NCBI RefSeq assembly: GCF_001639145.1
Contig: NZ_LROY01000002.1
Span: 62,001-126,000, forward strand
Reading direction: 5' to 3'
From: Microbulbifer sp. Q7
Lineage (GTDB): Bacteria > Pseudomonadota > Gammaproteobacteria > Pseudomonadales > Cellvibrionaceae
DNA: 64,000 bases
Of this stretch, positions 44,734 to 54,380 are shown one piece after another. Position 1 is the stretch's first letter, and every line of letters begins with the position of its first letter. Under the pieces are notes generated by a model, which worked only from the letters and a program-made list of their open reading frames with translations, searched no databases and was not told the DNA's origin. Position numbers and translations under genes: made by a program.

Positions 44734-45264
44734 GTGACCCGAATTCTGGGAATCGATCCCGGCTCGCGCAAAACCGGTTACGGCCTCATCGACGTCGAGC
44801 GCTCCAGCGCCCGCTATGTGGCGAGTGGGGTGATCAAGCTCCCCGATGGCCCACTCCCGGAGCGCCTGAAGCTCATATTTGATGCCGTAAGCCAGATTGC
44901 CCAGCAGTATCAGCCGCAGCAGATGGCGATCGAGAATGTGTTTATGTCCAAGAGTGCCGGTTCGGCGCTTAAGCTGGGGCAGGCGAGGGGGGCGGCGATC
45001 GTTGCTGCCACCCATGCGGATCTGGCTGTCTCGGAGTACGAAGCACGCAAAGTGAAACAGGCAGTGGTGGGAAACGGTGGTGCGGACAAGCTGCAGGTGC
45101 AGCATATGGTCAAAACCCTGCTCAAGCTGCCGGCCTCACCGCAGGAAGATGCCGCGGATGCCCTCGCGGTGGCGCTGTGTCATATGCATACGATGCAGAC
45201 TTTGATTCAGACCTCGGCTGGATCTCGTACCCGGTTCCGGCGCGGACGCTTGAGCATCGGTTAA
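44734..45264 (+). CDS. ruvC: Crossover junction endodeoxyribonuclease RuvC
   Basis: A 176-residue Holliday junction resolvase. Catalytic acids D8 (GIDPG), E67 (AIENVF), D139 and D142 (EDAADAL) fit the E. coli set D7, E66, D138, D141 shifted by one. The GTG at 44734 with GGGGGTGG upstream is preferred over the ATG at 44713, which overlaps the candidate LexA box. It resolves recombination intermediates with RuvAB, encoded next. Confidence 0.97.
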   Translation: MTRILGIDPGSRKTGYGLIDVERSSARYVASGVIKLPDGPLPERLKLIFDAVSQIAQQYQPQQMAIENVFMSKSAGSALKLGQARGAAIVAATHADLAVSEYEARKVKQAVVGNGGADKLQVQHMVKTLLKLPASPQEDAADALAVALCHMHTMQTLIQTSAGSRTRFRRGRLSIG

Positions 45265-45307
45265 TGGAAGTGGCTATTTCCACGGAAAATAACAACTTGG
45301 AACACCT

Positions 45308-45919
45308 ATGATCGGAAGACTCACCGGCAAACTGGCCGCCGTACAGCCCCCGCAATTACTGGTAGACGTACAGGGTGTGGGCTACGAAGTGCTGGCCCCC
45401 ATGACCACCATCTTTGAATTGCCGCAATTGGGCGGTAGCGTGCAGCTGCATACCCATCTGGCGGTATCGGAAACCTCCCAGCAGTTGTTTGGATTTATTC
45501 GTGAATCCGACCGGCAGCTGTTCCGTACCCTGATCAAGGTCAACGGTGTCGGTCCGAAAATGGCTCTGGCCATCCTGTCCGGCCTCGACGGCGCCGCACT
45601 GGCGCGCTGTGTGGCAGACGACAATGTTGGCGCGCTGGTGAAAGTACCCGGTGTGGGCAAGAAGACCGCCGAACGACTGATCATCGAGCTGCGTGGCAAG
45701 CTGACCCCGCAGAGCGGTGACCTGGGTGACATCCCGCTGATGGCTGCCAGCGCCGAGCCACAGGTCGACCATGCCGGTGAAGCGGAGAGCGCGCTGGCCG
45801 CGCTGGGTTACAAGCCCACCGACGCCAGCAAGATGGTCGCCCGCGCCGCCAAGGAGCAGCCCGAAGCCGATAGCGCGACCCTGATCCGCCTCGCCCTGAA
45901 AAGCATGGCCCCTGCATAA
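45308..45919 (+). CDS. ruvA: Holliday junction branch migration protein RuvA
   Basis: A 203-residue protein with an N-terminal OB fold (MIGRLTGKLAAVQPPQLLVD), two helix-hairpin-helix motifs (NGVGPKMALAILSG and PGVGKKTAERLI) and a C-terminal domain (AESALAALGYKP) that contacts RuvB. It binds Holliday junctions as a tetramer and loads RuvB. It starts 43 bp after ruvC. Confidence 0.98.
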   Translation: MIGRLTGKLAAVQPPQLLVDVQGVGYEVLAPMTTIFELPQLGGSVQLHTHLAVSETSQQLFGFIRESDRQLFRTLIKVNGVGPKMALAILSGLDGAALARCVADDNVGALVKVPGVGKKTAERLIIELRGKLTPQSGDLGDIPLMAASAEPQVDHAGEAESALAALGYKPTDASKMVARAAKEQPEADSATLIRLALKSMAPA

Positions 45920-45936
45920 CGTATTGAGATGACCCT

Positions 45937-46956
45937 GTGATTGAAGCCGACCGCCTGATCGCCCCCGAACCCATCGGCCCTTCCGGGCAAGAGGAACAGT
46001 ACGACCGCGCCGTGCGCCCGAAAACCCTGGCCGATTATGTGGGCCAGCCGGTGGTGCGCGAGCAGATGGAAATTTTTATCCAGGCCGCCAAGCTGCGGAA
46101 GGAAGCGCTGGACCACACGCTAGTATTTGGTCCGCCCGGGCTCGGTAAAACGACCCTGGCCAACATCATTGCGGCAGAGATGGGCGTGGCGATCAAGACC
46201 ACGTCCGGGCCGGTGCTGGAAAAGGCCGGCGACCTCGCCGCCATTATGACCAACCTCGAGCCTGGCGATGTGTTGTTCATCGATGAGATTCACCGCCTCA
46301 GTCCCCATGTGGAAGAAGTGCTGTATCCGGCGATGGAAGACTACCAGCTGGATATCATGATCGGTGAGGGGCCTGCGGCGCGCTCCATCAAGCTGGATTT
46401 GCCGCCGTTTACCCTCGTAGGAGCCACCACCAGGGCGGGACTGCTCACATCACCGCTGCGGGATCGCTTCGGTATCGTGCAGCGTCTGGAGTTCTACTCG
46501 GTAGAAGATCTCACCAGCATCGTCGCCCGCTCTGCCGGGTTGATGGGGGTGGCCATGGACCAGGGCGGGGCCCACGAGGTGGCGCGCCGCGCCCGCGGCA
46601 CCCCGCGTATTGCCAACCGCCTGCTGCGTCGTGTGCGGGATTACGCGGAAGTGAAGGGCAACGGCCACGTGTGCACCGAGACCGCTGACCGGGCACTGAA
46701 CATGCTCAATGTGGATGCCAGTGGCTTCGATCAGCTCGACCGGCGCGTATTGCTGACCATGATCGAGAAATTCGATGGCGGTCCGGTGGGCGTGGACAGC
46801 CTGGCGGCGGCGGTTAGTGAAGAGCGGGATACCATTGAAGATGTGCTGGAGCCCTATCTGATCCAGCAGGGGTACCTGGCGCGCACTCCCCGTGGGCGTG
46901 TGGTGACGGCGCTGGCCTATGCGCACTTCGGTATTCCCGCCCCGGACCGTACCTGA
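45937..46956 (+). CDS. ruvB: Holliday junction branch migration helicase RuvB
   Basis: A 339-residue AAA+ motor: Walker [13 protein letters not shown], Walker [11 protein letters not shown], sensor 1 [18 protein letters not shown], an arginine finger region and a C-terminal winged helix ([11 protein letters not shown]). It drives branch migration with RuvA. GTG start 17 bp after ruvA; the start codon was chosen because it is in frame with [12 protein letters not shown] of homologues. Confidence 0.98.
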   Translation: MIEADRLIAPEPIGPSGQEEQYDRAVRPKTLADYVGQPVVREQMEIFIQAAKLRKEALDHTLVFGPPGLGKTTLANIIAAEMGVAIKTTSGPVLEKAGDLAAIMTNLEPGDVLFIDEIHRLSPHVEEVLYPAMEDYQLDIMIGEGPAARSIKLDLPPFTLVGATTRAGLLTSPLRDRFGIVQRLEFYSVEDLTSIVARSAGLMGVAMDQGGAHEVARRARGTPRIANRLLRRVRDYAEVKGNGHVCTETADRALNMLNVDASGFDQLDRRVLLTMIEKFDGGPVGVDSLAAAVSEERDTIEDVLEPYLIQQGYLARTPRGRVVTALAYAHFGIPAPDRT

Positions 46957-47083
46957 CGAACCGGTCGCGATCCTGTAGCATGTCCTGTTGTCGCCGCTGA
47001 GTGCCCTTGAAATCGCACCGGCGGCCCCCAAACCGCTATCAACAACAAAAACGCGTCTGCGGTCGGTCAATTAAGGACGGTGT

Positions 47084-47488
47084 GTGTCAGAACCTTTCTC
47101 TATTCCCATTCGCGTCTATATCGAGGATACGGACGCTGGCGGAATCGTGTATTACGTCAATTATTTAAAGTATATGGAGCGCGCGCGCACAGAATTGGTT
47201 CGCGCCCTCGGCTATGATAAGCCCGCCATGCCGCAGCAGGGGTTGCTGCTGGTGGTGCATTCCGCTGAGGTCCAGTACCGCCGGTCTGCAATACTGGACG
47301 ATGCGCTGCGAGCCTCGGCCCGTATTGGCAAGCTCGGGCGTGCCGCGATTACCTTCGAACAGAAAATCTGGCGCGGCGATGAAATTATTTGCGAGGGCGT
47401 GGTCAAAGTGGCTTGTGTGGACGATGCCAGCCGCAAACCCTGCGCACTACCTGAAACCATCTATCAAGCATTGAAGGCAGCGAGTTAA
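47084..47488 (+). CDS. ybgC: Tol-Pal associated acyl-CoA thioesterase YbgC
   Basis: A 134-residue hotdog-fold thioesterase. The catalytic aspartate is in YIEDTDAGGIVYYVNYLKYMERAR. YbgC hydrolyses acyl-CoA or acyl-ACP thioesters and is tied to phospholipid metabolism near Tol-Pal. GTG start with AAGGA upstream. First gene of the ybgC-tolQRAB-pal-cpoB operon; tolQ follows after 3 bp. Confidence 0.96.
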   Translation: MSEPFSIPIRVYIEDTDAGGIVYYVNYLKYMERARTELVRALGYDKPAMPQQGLLLVVHSAEVQYRRSAILDDALRASARIGKLGRAAITFEQKIWRGDEIICEGVVKVACVDDASRKPCALPETIYQALKAAS

Positions 47489-47491
47489 AAC

Positions 47492-48181
47492 ATGAATGCC
47501 GGTGAACAACTTTCTCTTTGGGGCCTGATTTCCAGCGCCAGCCTGCTGGTGCAACTGGTGATGCTGATGCTGTTGCTGGCCTCGGTCATCTCCTGGGTGA
47601 TGATCATCCAGCGTGGCAGCTATCTGTCGCGGGCGCGCAAGTCCATGATCAACTTCGAGCGCAAATTCTGGTCGGGTGCAGACCTGAACCAGCTGTTTCG
47701 CGATGGCAATGCCGCCGCGGAGAAGGGCGGCATCGACGGGGTGGAGTCCCTGTTCCGCGCCGGTTTCACCGAATTCACACGTCTGCGCCAGCAGGGTAAA
47801 AGCAGCCCTGCGGCCGTGATGGAGGGTACCGAGCGGGCGATGCGGGTCGCCATGTCACGCGAGCAGGAAAAGGTGGAGATGAACCTGCCGTTCCTCGCCA
47901 CAGTGGGTTCCGTCAGTCCTTATATCGGCCTGTTTGGCACCGTGTGGGGCATCATGAACTCCTTTCGTGGTCTCGCCACCATGCATCAGGCCACCATTGC
48001 CACTGTCGCGCCGGGTATCTCCGAGGCACTGGTGGCAACCGCCATGGGCCTGTTTGCCGCCATCCCTGCGGTCATGGCGTACAACCGTTATTCCGCCAGG
48101 GCGGAGTGGCTGCTGTCCAGCTATGAGACCTTCGCCGAGGAGTTTTCCTCCATCCTTCATCGCAAAGTGCACGCTAGCTGA
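47492..48181 (+). CDS. tolQ: TolQ, Tol-Pal motor subunit
   Basis: A 229-residue MotA/TolQ/ExbB family membrane protein with three transmembrane segments (about 15-37, 135-157 and 170-195), the last two containing GTVWGIMNSF and EALVATAMGLFAAIPAVMAYN that line the proton path. With TolR it uses the proton gradient to energise TolA and constrict the outer membrane during division. Confidence 0.98.
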   Translation: MNAGEQLSLWGLISSASLLVQLVMLMLLLASVISWVMIIQRGSYLSRARKSMINFERKFWSGADLNQLFRDGNAAAEKGGIDGVESLFRAGFTEFTRLRQQGKSSPAAVMEGTERAMRVAMSREQEKVEMNLPFLATVGSVSPYIGLFGTVWGIMNSFRGLATMHQATIATVAPGISEALVATAMGLFAAIPAVMAYNRYSARAEWLLSSYETFAEEFSSILHRKVHAS

Positions 48182-48201
48182 GGCGCGAGGACAGCGAAAC
48201 C

Positions 48202-48633
48202 ATGAGCAATTTTCGCAAGGCTCCGAAGCGCAAGCTGGTCTCCGAGATCAATGTGGTGCCGTACATCGACGTCATGCTGGTGCTGCTGATCGTCTTTATG
48301 GTGACCGCGCCCCTGCTGATGCAGGGTGTGAAGGTGGACCTGCCGGATGCCCCCTCCGCACCGATTGAAGACACCGATGACGAGCCATTGATCGTGTCGG
48401 TGAAGGCGGATGGGACCTATTACCTGAATCTCGGTGAAGATGAAAAAGTCGCCAAGCCGTTGAAGGAGATCAAGGACACCGTGGCCAAGGTGCTGCGCCA
48501 GAAGCCGAAAACGCCGGTTCTGGTGTGGGGCGATACGGACGCCAAGTACGGCTTGATCGTGGGTGCCATGACCCATCTCCAGCAGGCCGGGGCGCCAAGC
48601 GTCGGACTGGTTACCGAACCGCCGTCAGAGTGA
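48202..48633 (+). CDS. tolR: TolR, Tol-Pal motor subunit
   Basis: A 143-residue ExbD/TolR protein: short cytoplasmic N-terminus, one membrane helix with the key proton-carrying aspartate (NVVPYIDVMLVLLIVFM) and a periplasmic domain ending before PPSE. It partners with TolQ and contacts peptidoglycan. It lies 20 bp after tolQ. Confidence 0.97.
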   Translation: MSNFRKAPKRKLVSEINVVPYIDVMLVLLIVFMVTAPLLMQGVKVDLPDAPSAPIEDTDDEPLIVSVKADGTYYLNLGEDEKVAKPLKEIKDTVAKVLRQKPKTPVLVWGDTDAKYGLIVGAMTHLQQAGAPSVGLVTEPPSE

Positions 48634-48652
48634 TCCGGGGCAAGAGGCAAGT

Positions 48653-49414
48653 ATGAAAGGCTCCTACGGCCCGGCTATCGTTATCAGTGTGGCTTTGCAT
48701 GCGCTTTTGATCGCAGTGCTTACGTTTGGCTGGGAGGCGGAGCACAAGCGTGAGCTCAAGCCCATGCCAAAGTTCGTACAGGCCAAGCTGGTGCAGCTGG
48801 AATCCAAATCGGACAAGCCCAAAGCGCCTCCCAAGGTAGATCTGCGGGAGAAGCGTCGTCAGCAGGAGCTGGAGCGCCAGCGCAGAGACGAGGCTGAGAA
48901 GAAGCGCAAGGCCGCGGCTGAGCGCAAAAAGAAGCTCGAGGCAGAGAAAAAACGCAAGGCCGAAGCCGCCCGCAAGAAGCGCGAGGCGGAGGAGAAGGCC
49001 CGCAAGGAAAAAGAACGCAAGGAACGGCTGGAGCAGGAGCGCAAGAGTGCGTTTGAGGACGCGCTGGAAGATGAGGAGTTTCTGCAGGAAGCCAGTGATG
49101 ATTCCGCGGCGGTGATGTCGGTCGCCCAGGCCATTCAGCAGCGCATCGAGGCGGTCTGGAGCCGGCCGCCCAGCGCCCGCAATGGCATGGTGGTAGAAGT
49201 GCAGATCAATTTCGTACCCACCGGTAGGGTGATTGCCTCAACCATTACCAAAGGCAGTGGCAATGCGGCCGTGGACAGATCGGTGCTCACCGCGGTCAAG
49301 AAGGTTGAGGTATTCCCCGAGGTGGCTGAGGTCGCCCGTGAGGAACCATCGCTGTTTGAGCGCCAGATACGAACCACCAAACTGATATTCAGAGTCGAAG
49401 GCCTGCGCCAATGA
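48653..49414 (+). CDS. tolA: TolA, cell envelope integrity protein
   Basis: A 253-residue inner-membrane protein: an N-terminal anchor (residues 5-25), a Lys/Glu/Arg/Ala-rich helix (about 60-140) that spans the periplasm, and a compact C-terminal domain ([16 protein letters not shown] onward) that binds Pal or TolB. The helix is shorter than in E. coli TolA (421 residues). Overlaps tolB by 4 bp, so the two are translationally coupled. Confidence 0.93.
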   Translation: MKGSYGPAIVISVALHALLIAVLTFGWEAEHKRELKPMPKFVQAKLVQLESKSDKPKAPPKVDLREKRRQQELERQRRDEAEKKRKAAAERKKKLEAEKKRKAEAARKKREAEEKARKEKERKERLEQERKSAFEDALEDEEFLQEASDDSAAVMSVAQAIQQRIEAVWSRPPSARNGMVVEVQINFVPTGRVIASTITKGSGNAAVDRSVLTAVKKVEVFPEVAEVAREEPSLFERQIRTTKLIFRVEGLRQ

Positions 49415-50709
49415 TGAAAAAAACAGTCTCACTTCTTCTCACCACGTTACTCGGCTGTGTGCTGGCGGTTTCCGCCCACGCCCAGCTGGTGGTTGAAATT
49501 GTCGACGGTAACGATAATCCCACCCCGGTCGCGGTCGTGCCGTTTGACTGGTCCGGCAGCGGCGTCCTGGCCGAGGATGTATCGGCGATCATTGCCGCCG
49601 ACCTGCGCCGCAGCGGGCTGATCGCGCCGGTGCCGCGGGAGGATATGTTGTCTTTCCCCAAGACCCCAGAGCAGGTGAGCTTTCGCGACTGGCGCATGCT
49701 GGGCACCGAGTATGTGGTCACCGGCCGTATGCAGCCCCAGGCCAATGGCTACCTGTTGAGCTTTGACCTGGTCAATATCTTCGGGCAGCGCAAGGTGTTT
49801 ACCAAACAGGTCACCGGCGGCGCACAGCAGCTGCGGGATATTGCCCACCGGGCAGCGGATGAGGTGTTCGAGGCGATTACCGGTATTCGCGGGGCCTTTG
49901 GCACCCAGATGGTCTACGTGCAGGAGACCCAGCGCGGCGGGCAACCCAGCTATGCGCTGATGCTGTCGGACATCGACGGCGCGCGCGCACGTCAGATCCG
50001 TCGCTTTAGTGCACCGGTGATGTCACCGAGCTGGTCACCCAATGGTCAGGAAGTGGCTTACGTGTCTTTCGAGACAGGTCGTCCGGCGATTTTCCGCGAA
50101 AACCTGCGTACCGGCGCGCGTCAGCAGCTCACCAACTTCAAGGGGCTAAACAGCTCGCCCACCTGGTCGCCGGATGGCTCCAAGTTGGCGATGGTGCTCT
50201 CTAAAGACGGCAATCCCGAGATTTACGTGTTGGATCTGGCCAGTGGTCGCTTTACCCGATTGACCCGCCACTTCTCCATCGACACCGAACCAAACTGGAT
50301 GCCCGATGGAAAATCGCTGGTTTTTACCTCGGATAGGGGAGGTAAACCACAAATTTATCAATTGACTCTTGCCACGGGTCAAGTAGACCGCTTAACCTTC
50401 GACGGCGACTACAACGCGCGTCCGCGGGTATCCCCCGATGGCAAAACACTGGTTATGGTGCATCGTAGCAGGGGGGTTTTTACGATCGCTACGATGGACA
50501 TCGTATCCGGACAAATGCGTGTCCTTACGGAGACGCGCCTGGACGAATCCCCGAGTATTGCGCCCAATGGCGCGATGCTGATGTACGCCACCAAGCGGGG
50601 GAGCAAGGGTATTCTAGCTGCGGTGTCGCTGGATGCCGGGGTTAAGTACAGCCTGCCTTCTCAGCAGGGAAATGTCCGCGAGCCGGCGTGGTCGCCTTAC
50701 TTTGATTGA
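49411..50709 (+). CDS. tolB: TolB, Tol-Pal beta-propeller protein
   Basis: A 432-residue periplasmic protein: a signal peptide (to AHAQ), a mixed N-terminal domain, and a six-bladed beta propeller of WD-like repeats with the recurrent [30 protein letters not shown] and [17 protein letters not shown] blades. It binds Pal and TolA. Start overlaps tolA stop; pal begins 134 bp later with its own probable promoter. Confidence 0.97.
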   Translation: MMKKTVSLLLTTLLGCVLAVSAHAQLVVEIVDGNDNPTPVAVVPFDWSGSGVLAEDVSAIIAADLRRSGLIAPVPREDMLSFPKTPEQVSFRDWRMLGTEYVVTGRMQPQANGYLLSFDLVNIFGQRKVFTKQVTGGAQQLRDIAHRAADEVFEAITGIRGAFGTQMVYVQETQRGGQPSYALMLSDIDGARARQIRRFSAPVMSPSWSPNGQEVAYVSFETGRPAIFRENLRTGARQQLTNFKGLNSSPTWSPDGSKLAMVLSKDGNPEIYVLDLASGRFTRLTRHFSIDTEPNWMPDGKSLVFTSDRGGKPQIYQLTLATGQVDRLTFDGDYNARPRVSPDGKTLVMVHRSRGVFTIATMDIVSGQMRVLTETRLDESPSIAPNGAMLMYATKRGSKGILAAVSLDAGVKYSLPSQQGNVREPAWSPYFD

Positions 50710-50733
50710 TGCAGTACCTGTCGTATATATTAT
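50706..50733 (+). promoter_or_regulatory. Possible internal promoter for pal-cpoB
   Basis: TTGATG (50706-50711) and TATTAT (50728-50733), 16 bp apart, span the tolB stop codon region; pal is usually more highly expressed than the rest of the operon. Support is from consensus fit only. Confidence 0.35.
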
Positions 50734-50843
50734 CTTTTTGCGGCAAGTGTGAGATCAAACAAATAAGAAGAAGCGAAACCCTGATTTAATACCGGGTTTT
50801 ACCCCTTACAGGATTTCTCGATAACACTAAAGCGGAGTTGTTT

Positions 50844-51323
50844 ATGTTCAAATCAGTTAAAACCGGCTTGGGTCTGGCTTGCGTACTGGCAGTAATGGCC
50901 GGTTGTTCCAGCACCGACACCGACGACAGCGCCAACCAGATGGTTGAGCAAACCCCTCCTCCGGTAGTGGAAGATACCACTGCTACCGAAACTGTAGTGC
51001 CGCTGGACAACGTCGTTTACTTCGACTTCGACCAGAGCCTGCTGAAGCCTTCTACGCGTGAGCTGCTGATCAAGCACGCTGACCGTATGCGCGGCGCCAC
51101 TGCTGGCACCGTACGTCTGGAAGGCCACGCCGACGAGCTGGGCACCCGCGAATACAACCTGGCCCTGGGTGAGCGTCGTGCTAACGCCGTACGCGACTTC
51201 CTGGTGCTTCAGGGCGTAAACGCCGCTAACCTGGAAGTGATCAGCTACGGCGAAGAGCGTCCGGCTGTTGAAGGTTCCAGCGAAAGCGCCCGCGCCATGA
51301 ACCGTCGCGTGGTAATCAACTAA
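50844..51323 (+). CDS. pal: Peptidoglycan-associated lipoprotein Pal
   Basis: A 159-residue outer-membrane lipoprotein. The signal peptide ends in the lipobox VMAGC; the C-terminal OmpA-like domain (VVYFDFDQSLLKPSTRELL ... GHADELGTREYNLALGERRANAV) binds peptidoglycan through D and R residues in that motif. It tethers outer membrane to cell wall and works with TolB. The ATG at 50844 has GCGGAG upstream. It lies in the same operon as cpoB, 9 bp away. Confidence 0.98.
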   Translation: MFKSVKTGLGLACVLAVMAGCSSTDTDDSANQMVEQTPPPVVEDTTATETVVPLDNVVYFDFDQSLLKPSTRELLIKHADRMRGATAGTVRLEGHADELGTREYNLALGERRANAVRDFLVLQGVNAANLEVISYGEERPAVEGSSESARAMNRRVVIN

Positions 51324-51332
51324 TCTGGAAGC

Positions 51333-52166
51333 ATGCAATTGTCTTTTCTGATTAGAAGAATCGCGGTAGCCGCAGCCTTTATGGCTGCGGTTCCGTGCGT
51401 ATATTCGCAGGCCCCGATTGTCGACCTGTCCAGTGACAGCGGCCGCAATCGTGGCGTTGCAACACCTCCTCCCCCCAGTTATCCGCAGCTGGCTAGCCGG
51501 ACCGATACCTCGGCCGGTAACCTGCAGGCAAATCCTCAGGCTGACGCCTACTACCAGATGCAGGTTCTGCAGCAGGAAGTCCAGGAATTGCGCGGCGCGG
51601 TGGAGGAACTTCGGCACGAGGTCAAGCGGCTGCGTCAACAGCGCACCGAAGACTACATGGACCTCGACCGCCGTCTATCCAAGTTGACCGGCGATGCTCC
51701 CGCAACCGATGCCCCGGCTTCCGGTGGTGCTGGCGCGGCCAGTCCCGCTGCCCAGGCCCAGGCCCCGGCGAGTGGTGGCGCTGCCGCCGCCAGCGAAAAT
51801 GAGCGCGATCGTTACCAATCCAGCTTTGGTTTGGCCCGAAACGGCGATTACGACGGTGCCAGCAAGGCCTTCAAGAGCCTGCTCGACGACTACCCCAATG
51901 GCCAGTACGCACCCAATGCCAACTATTGGCTAGGTGAGATCGCACTGGTGCAGGGGAACATTGAAGAGGCCCGCACCTGGTTTGTGGCGCTGCTGGACGG
52001 TTACCCCAATTCCAGCAAGGTGTGGGACGGTCGTTACAAGCTGGGTACCGTGTACTACCAGTTGGGCGACAAGGCCAAGGCTAAAGAACTGTTGGAGCAG
52101 GTGGCGGCCAGCGATGCCCGCGCCTCGGGGCTGGCGAAACAGTACTTGAAGGAAAACTTCCAGTAA
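51333..52166 (+). CDS. cpoB: CpoB/YbgF, cell division coordinator
   Basis: A 277-residue periplasmic protein. A signal peptide (to VYSQA) is followed by a coiled-coil trimerisation segment (LQQEVQELRGAVEELRHEVKRLRQQ), an Ala/Pro/Ser-rich linker, and TPR repeats in the C-terminal half (DRYQSSFGLARNGDYDGASKAF ...). CpoB coordinates PBP1B activity with Tol energy at division. A terminator follows, ending the tol operon. Confidence 0.95.
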   Translation: MQLSFLIRRIAVAAAFMAAVPCVYSQAPIVDLSSDSGRNRGVATPPPPSYPQLASRTDTSAGNLQANPQADAYYQMQVLQQEVQELRGAVEELRHEVKRLRQQRTEDYMDLDRRLSKLTGDAPATDAPASGGAGAASPAAQAQAPASGGAAAASENERDRYQSSFGLARNGDYDGASKAFKSLLDDYPNGQYAPNANYWLGEIALVQGNIEEARTWFVALLDGYPNSSKVWDGRYKLGTVYYQLGDKAKAKELLEQVAASDARASGLAKQYLKENFQ

Positions 52167-52224
52167 GCCGGCCGCAGCACCGGTGAGGTGCTGGTTTTGT
52201 GATCAAAAAAACTCTATGATCCCG

Positions 52225-52257
52225 CGCCCGGGTGGCATTGGCCTCCCGGGCGTTTTT
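52225..52257 (+). terminator. Intrinsic terminator after cpoB
   Basis: CGCCCGGG (52225-52232) and CCCGGGCG (52245-52252) form an 8-bp stem with a short loop, followed by TTTTT. It ends the Tol-Pal operon before queE. Confidence 0.9.
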
Positions 52258-52314
52258 ATATGTGGTGTCCGGCTTTTGGCGCCGGGGTGACCTCGAGACT
52301 GTTGCAACGAACAT

Positions 52315-53016
52315 ATGGGCGAGATGACAAGCGTGCAAACCGGCACAGTGCAGCCTTCGGGTGATATGACTATTGAGTCGCTAAGAATCAGCGAGCTTTT
52401 TTACTCCCTGCAGGGAGAGGCGCGTGATTCCGGGCTGCCCACGGTGTTCGTCCGCCTCACTGGCTGCCCGCTGCGCTGTACCTACTGCGACTCCGAATAC
52501 GCCTTTTACGGCGGCGAGCGCATGACGCTGGCGGAAATCTTGCAGAAGATCGAGAGCTACCCCGCTCGCCATGTGTGTGTGACCGGGGGTGAACCCCTGG
52601 CTCAACCCAACTGCCTACCGCTTTTAACGCTGCTGTGTGACGCGGGCTATCGGGTCTCCCTGGAGACCAGCGGCGCCATGCCGGTGGATGGGGTCGATGG
52701 GCGAGTGTCCCGTGTTGTGGACCTGAAAACACCGGCTTCCGGTGAGCAAGCGCGCAATCGCATGGAAAATATCCCGCTGCTTGGCCGCCATGATCAAATC
52801 AAGTTCGTAATCTGTGATCGAGGGGATTACGACTGGGCCCGATTTACCCTGGACCAGTACGGACTGGTCGATCGGGTCGGTGAGGTACTTTTCTCCCCCA
52901 GCTACGAGCAGCTGGCGCCCCGGCAGTTGGCCGAGTGGATACTGGAAGATGGGTTACCCGTACGCATGCAGATGCAATTGCACAAATTGCTGTGGGGTGA
53001 TGTGCCCGGCGTGTGA
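52315..53016 (+). CDS. queE: 7-carboxy-7-deazaguanine synthase QueE
   Basis: A 233-residue radical SAM enzyme making 7-carboxy-7-deazaguanine, a queuosine precursor. The CxxxCxxC cluster motif is CPLRCTYC near residue 45 (SQG-ring closing family). Substrate and Fe-S contacts VTGGEPLAQ and ETSGAM fit QueE. Several in-frame ATGs precede the conserved ISELFYSLQGE: 52315, 52324 and 52366; none has a strong ribosome site, so the exact start is open. It is directly followed by queC. Confidence 0.93.
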   Translation: MGEMTSVQTGTVQPSGDMTIESLRISELFYSLQGEARDSGLPTVFVRLTGCPLRCTYCDSEYAFYGGERMTLAEILQKIESYPARHVCVTGGEPLAQPNCLPLLTLLCDAGYRVSLETSGAMPVDGVDGRVSRVVDLKTPASGEQARNRMENIPLLGRHDQIKFVICDRGDYDWARFTLDQYGLVDRVGEVLFSPSYEQLAPRQLAEWILEDGLPVRMQMQLHKLLWGDVPGV

Positions 53017-53046
53017 TGGTTCGGGTGGCAGCCACCGAGACTGACT

Positions 53047-53733
53047 ATGGATTGTGTTATGAGTGACAAAAAAGCCGTCGTTTTGCTATCTGGGGGCCTG
53101 GATTCTGCCACCGTCCTCGCCATGGCGCGGGCCGAGGGCTACCAGTGTTTTGCATTGGGCTTCGATTATGGACAGCGGCACAGTGCGGAGTTGATGGCCG
53201 CGCAGCGCGTAGCGGCAGACCTGGAAGCGCTCGAGCACAAGGTAGTGAAGCTGGACTTACGGGTCATTGGCGGCTCCGCGCTCACCGACGACAGTATCGA
53301 CGTACCGGAAGTAGAGACCTCTGGTATACCGGTCACTTATGTGCCGGCCCGCAATACTGTATTTCTGTCGATCGCCCTTGGCTGGGCCGAGGTGCTGGGC
53401 GCGCAGGATATTTTTGTGGGTGTGAATGCCGTTGACTACTCTGGTTACCCGGACTGCCGGCCCGAATACATTGATGCTTTCGAGAAAATGGCGAATCTGG
53501 CCACCCGCGCTGGTGTCGAAGGTCACAAGCTGCGCATTCGCGCGCCGCTGATGCGCATGAGCAAGTCGGATATCGTCAAACGCGGCACGGAGCTGGGGGT
53601 TGACTATAGCCTTACCGTGAGCTGCTATCAGGCGCAGGCCGACGGCGCGGCCTGTGGCCGTTGCGACAGCTGTCGCCTGCGCGCTGCGGGCTTTGCCGAG
53701 GCAGGGCTGGTCGATCCAACAGTGTATGTGTGA
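53047..53733 (+). CDS. queC: 7-cyano-7-deazaguanine synthase QueC
   Basis: A 228-residue PP-loop ATPase converting 7-carboxy-7-deazaguanine to preQ0. The PP-loop motif is [14 protein letters not shown] at the N-terminus; near the C-terminus four cysteines in CYQA...CGRCDSCRL bind zinc. An ATG at 53059 is an alternative start. It is co-directional with queE, 30 bp after it; the two make preQ0 together. Confidence 0.96.
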   Translation: MDCVMSDKKAVVLLSGGLDSATVLAMARAEGYQCFALGFDYGQRHSAELMAAQRVAADLEALEHKVVKLDLRVIGGSALTDDSIDVPEVETSGIPVTYVPARNTVFLSIALGWAEVLGAQDIFVGVNAVDYSGYPDCRPEYIDAFEKMANLATRAGVEGHKLRIRAPLMRMSKSDIVKRGTELGVDYSLTVSCYQAQADGAACGRCDSCRLRAAGFAEAGLVDPTVYV

Positions 53734-53838
53734 AGGGTATGTATGAAGGCTTTCCTGTCTCCGGGGAAGGCCCGGTGCGCCGGGATTGAGAGCCTCTAAG
53801 CCCTTATATTTTCAGGTAATTTTTTTTGTGATCGGGTC

Positions 53839-53866
53839 TTGTGTTTTCGGATTAGATCCGTAAGAT
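53839..53866 (+). promoter_or_regulatory. Probable promoter of the tRNA-Lys genes
   Basis: TTGTGT (53839-53844) and TAAGAT (53861-53866) are 16 bp apart and followed by a GC-rich ACGCAGCTC, the discriminator type of stable RNA promoters; the first tRNA starts 28 bp downstream. Confidence 0.55.
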
Positions 53867-53893
53867 ACGCAGCTCCTCAGGTTGAGGGGTCAA

Positions 53894-53969
53894 GGGTCGT
53901 TAGCTCAGTTGGTAGAGCAGTTGGCTTTTAACCAATTGGTCGCTGGTTCGAATCCAGCACGACCCACCA
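53894..53969 (+). tRNA. tRNA-Lys (anticodon TTT)
   Basis: A 76-nt gene that includes an encoded CCA end. Acceptor GGGTCGT pairs with ACGACCC; the D-arm (AGCTCAGTTGGTAGAGC), anticodon stem TTGGC with the loop around TTT and its partner strand, and T-loop GGTTCGAATCC are all present. It reads Lys codons AAA/AAG. Confidence 0.98.
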
Positions 53970-54099
53970 TCTTCCCTCCTGTTACTGGCTTTCCGAAGCG
54001 CTTCTTCGAGCCAGTAGCCATAAAAAATCCGCCGCAAGTCGGGTTATACAAGCAGTTAGCCAAGCATCCGCTCAGCGAGTTGATGTCCGGCAATCTTAA

Positions 54100-54175
54100 G
54101 GGTCGTTAGCTCAGTTGGTAGAGCAGTTGGCTTTTAACCAATTGGTCGCTGGTTCGAATCCAGCACGACCCACCA
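54100..54175 (+). tRNA. tRNA-Lys (anticodon TTT), second copy
   Basis: Identical in sequence to the copy at 53894-53969, with a 130-bp spacer that contains no gene. The two are probably made from one precursor. Confidence 0.98.
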
Positions 54176-54380
54176 TTTCCTCAAGATTCCCTTCAAGTTT
54201 CCCTGGCCGCGTGTTTGCAGCCTTTTCTCGGCGGCTCTACGTCTAGACGCTAGAATATTGGTGTCGTTTGATCATCTTCTGTGGTCAACAGCAGTGGGCG
54301 CTGGTCGCTTCTATGCGTAGCGCGGCGAAATTTTTCCGGATCGGTATAATGCGGTCTTTTCCCGGCAGTATCAGAGACTC

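Noticed and set aside
52167..52314. preQ1 riboswitch before queE
   Set aside because: Only the cpoB terminator and a short spacer fit here; no H-type pseudoknot pattern was visible.
53894..54175. tRNA-Lys pair as an integration site of a mobile element
   Set aside because: No integrase gene or att-like partial tRNA duplication next to it; both copies are complete and identical.
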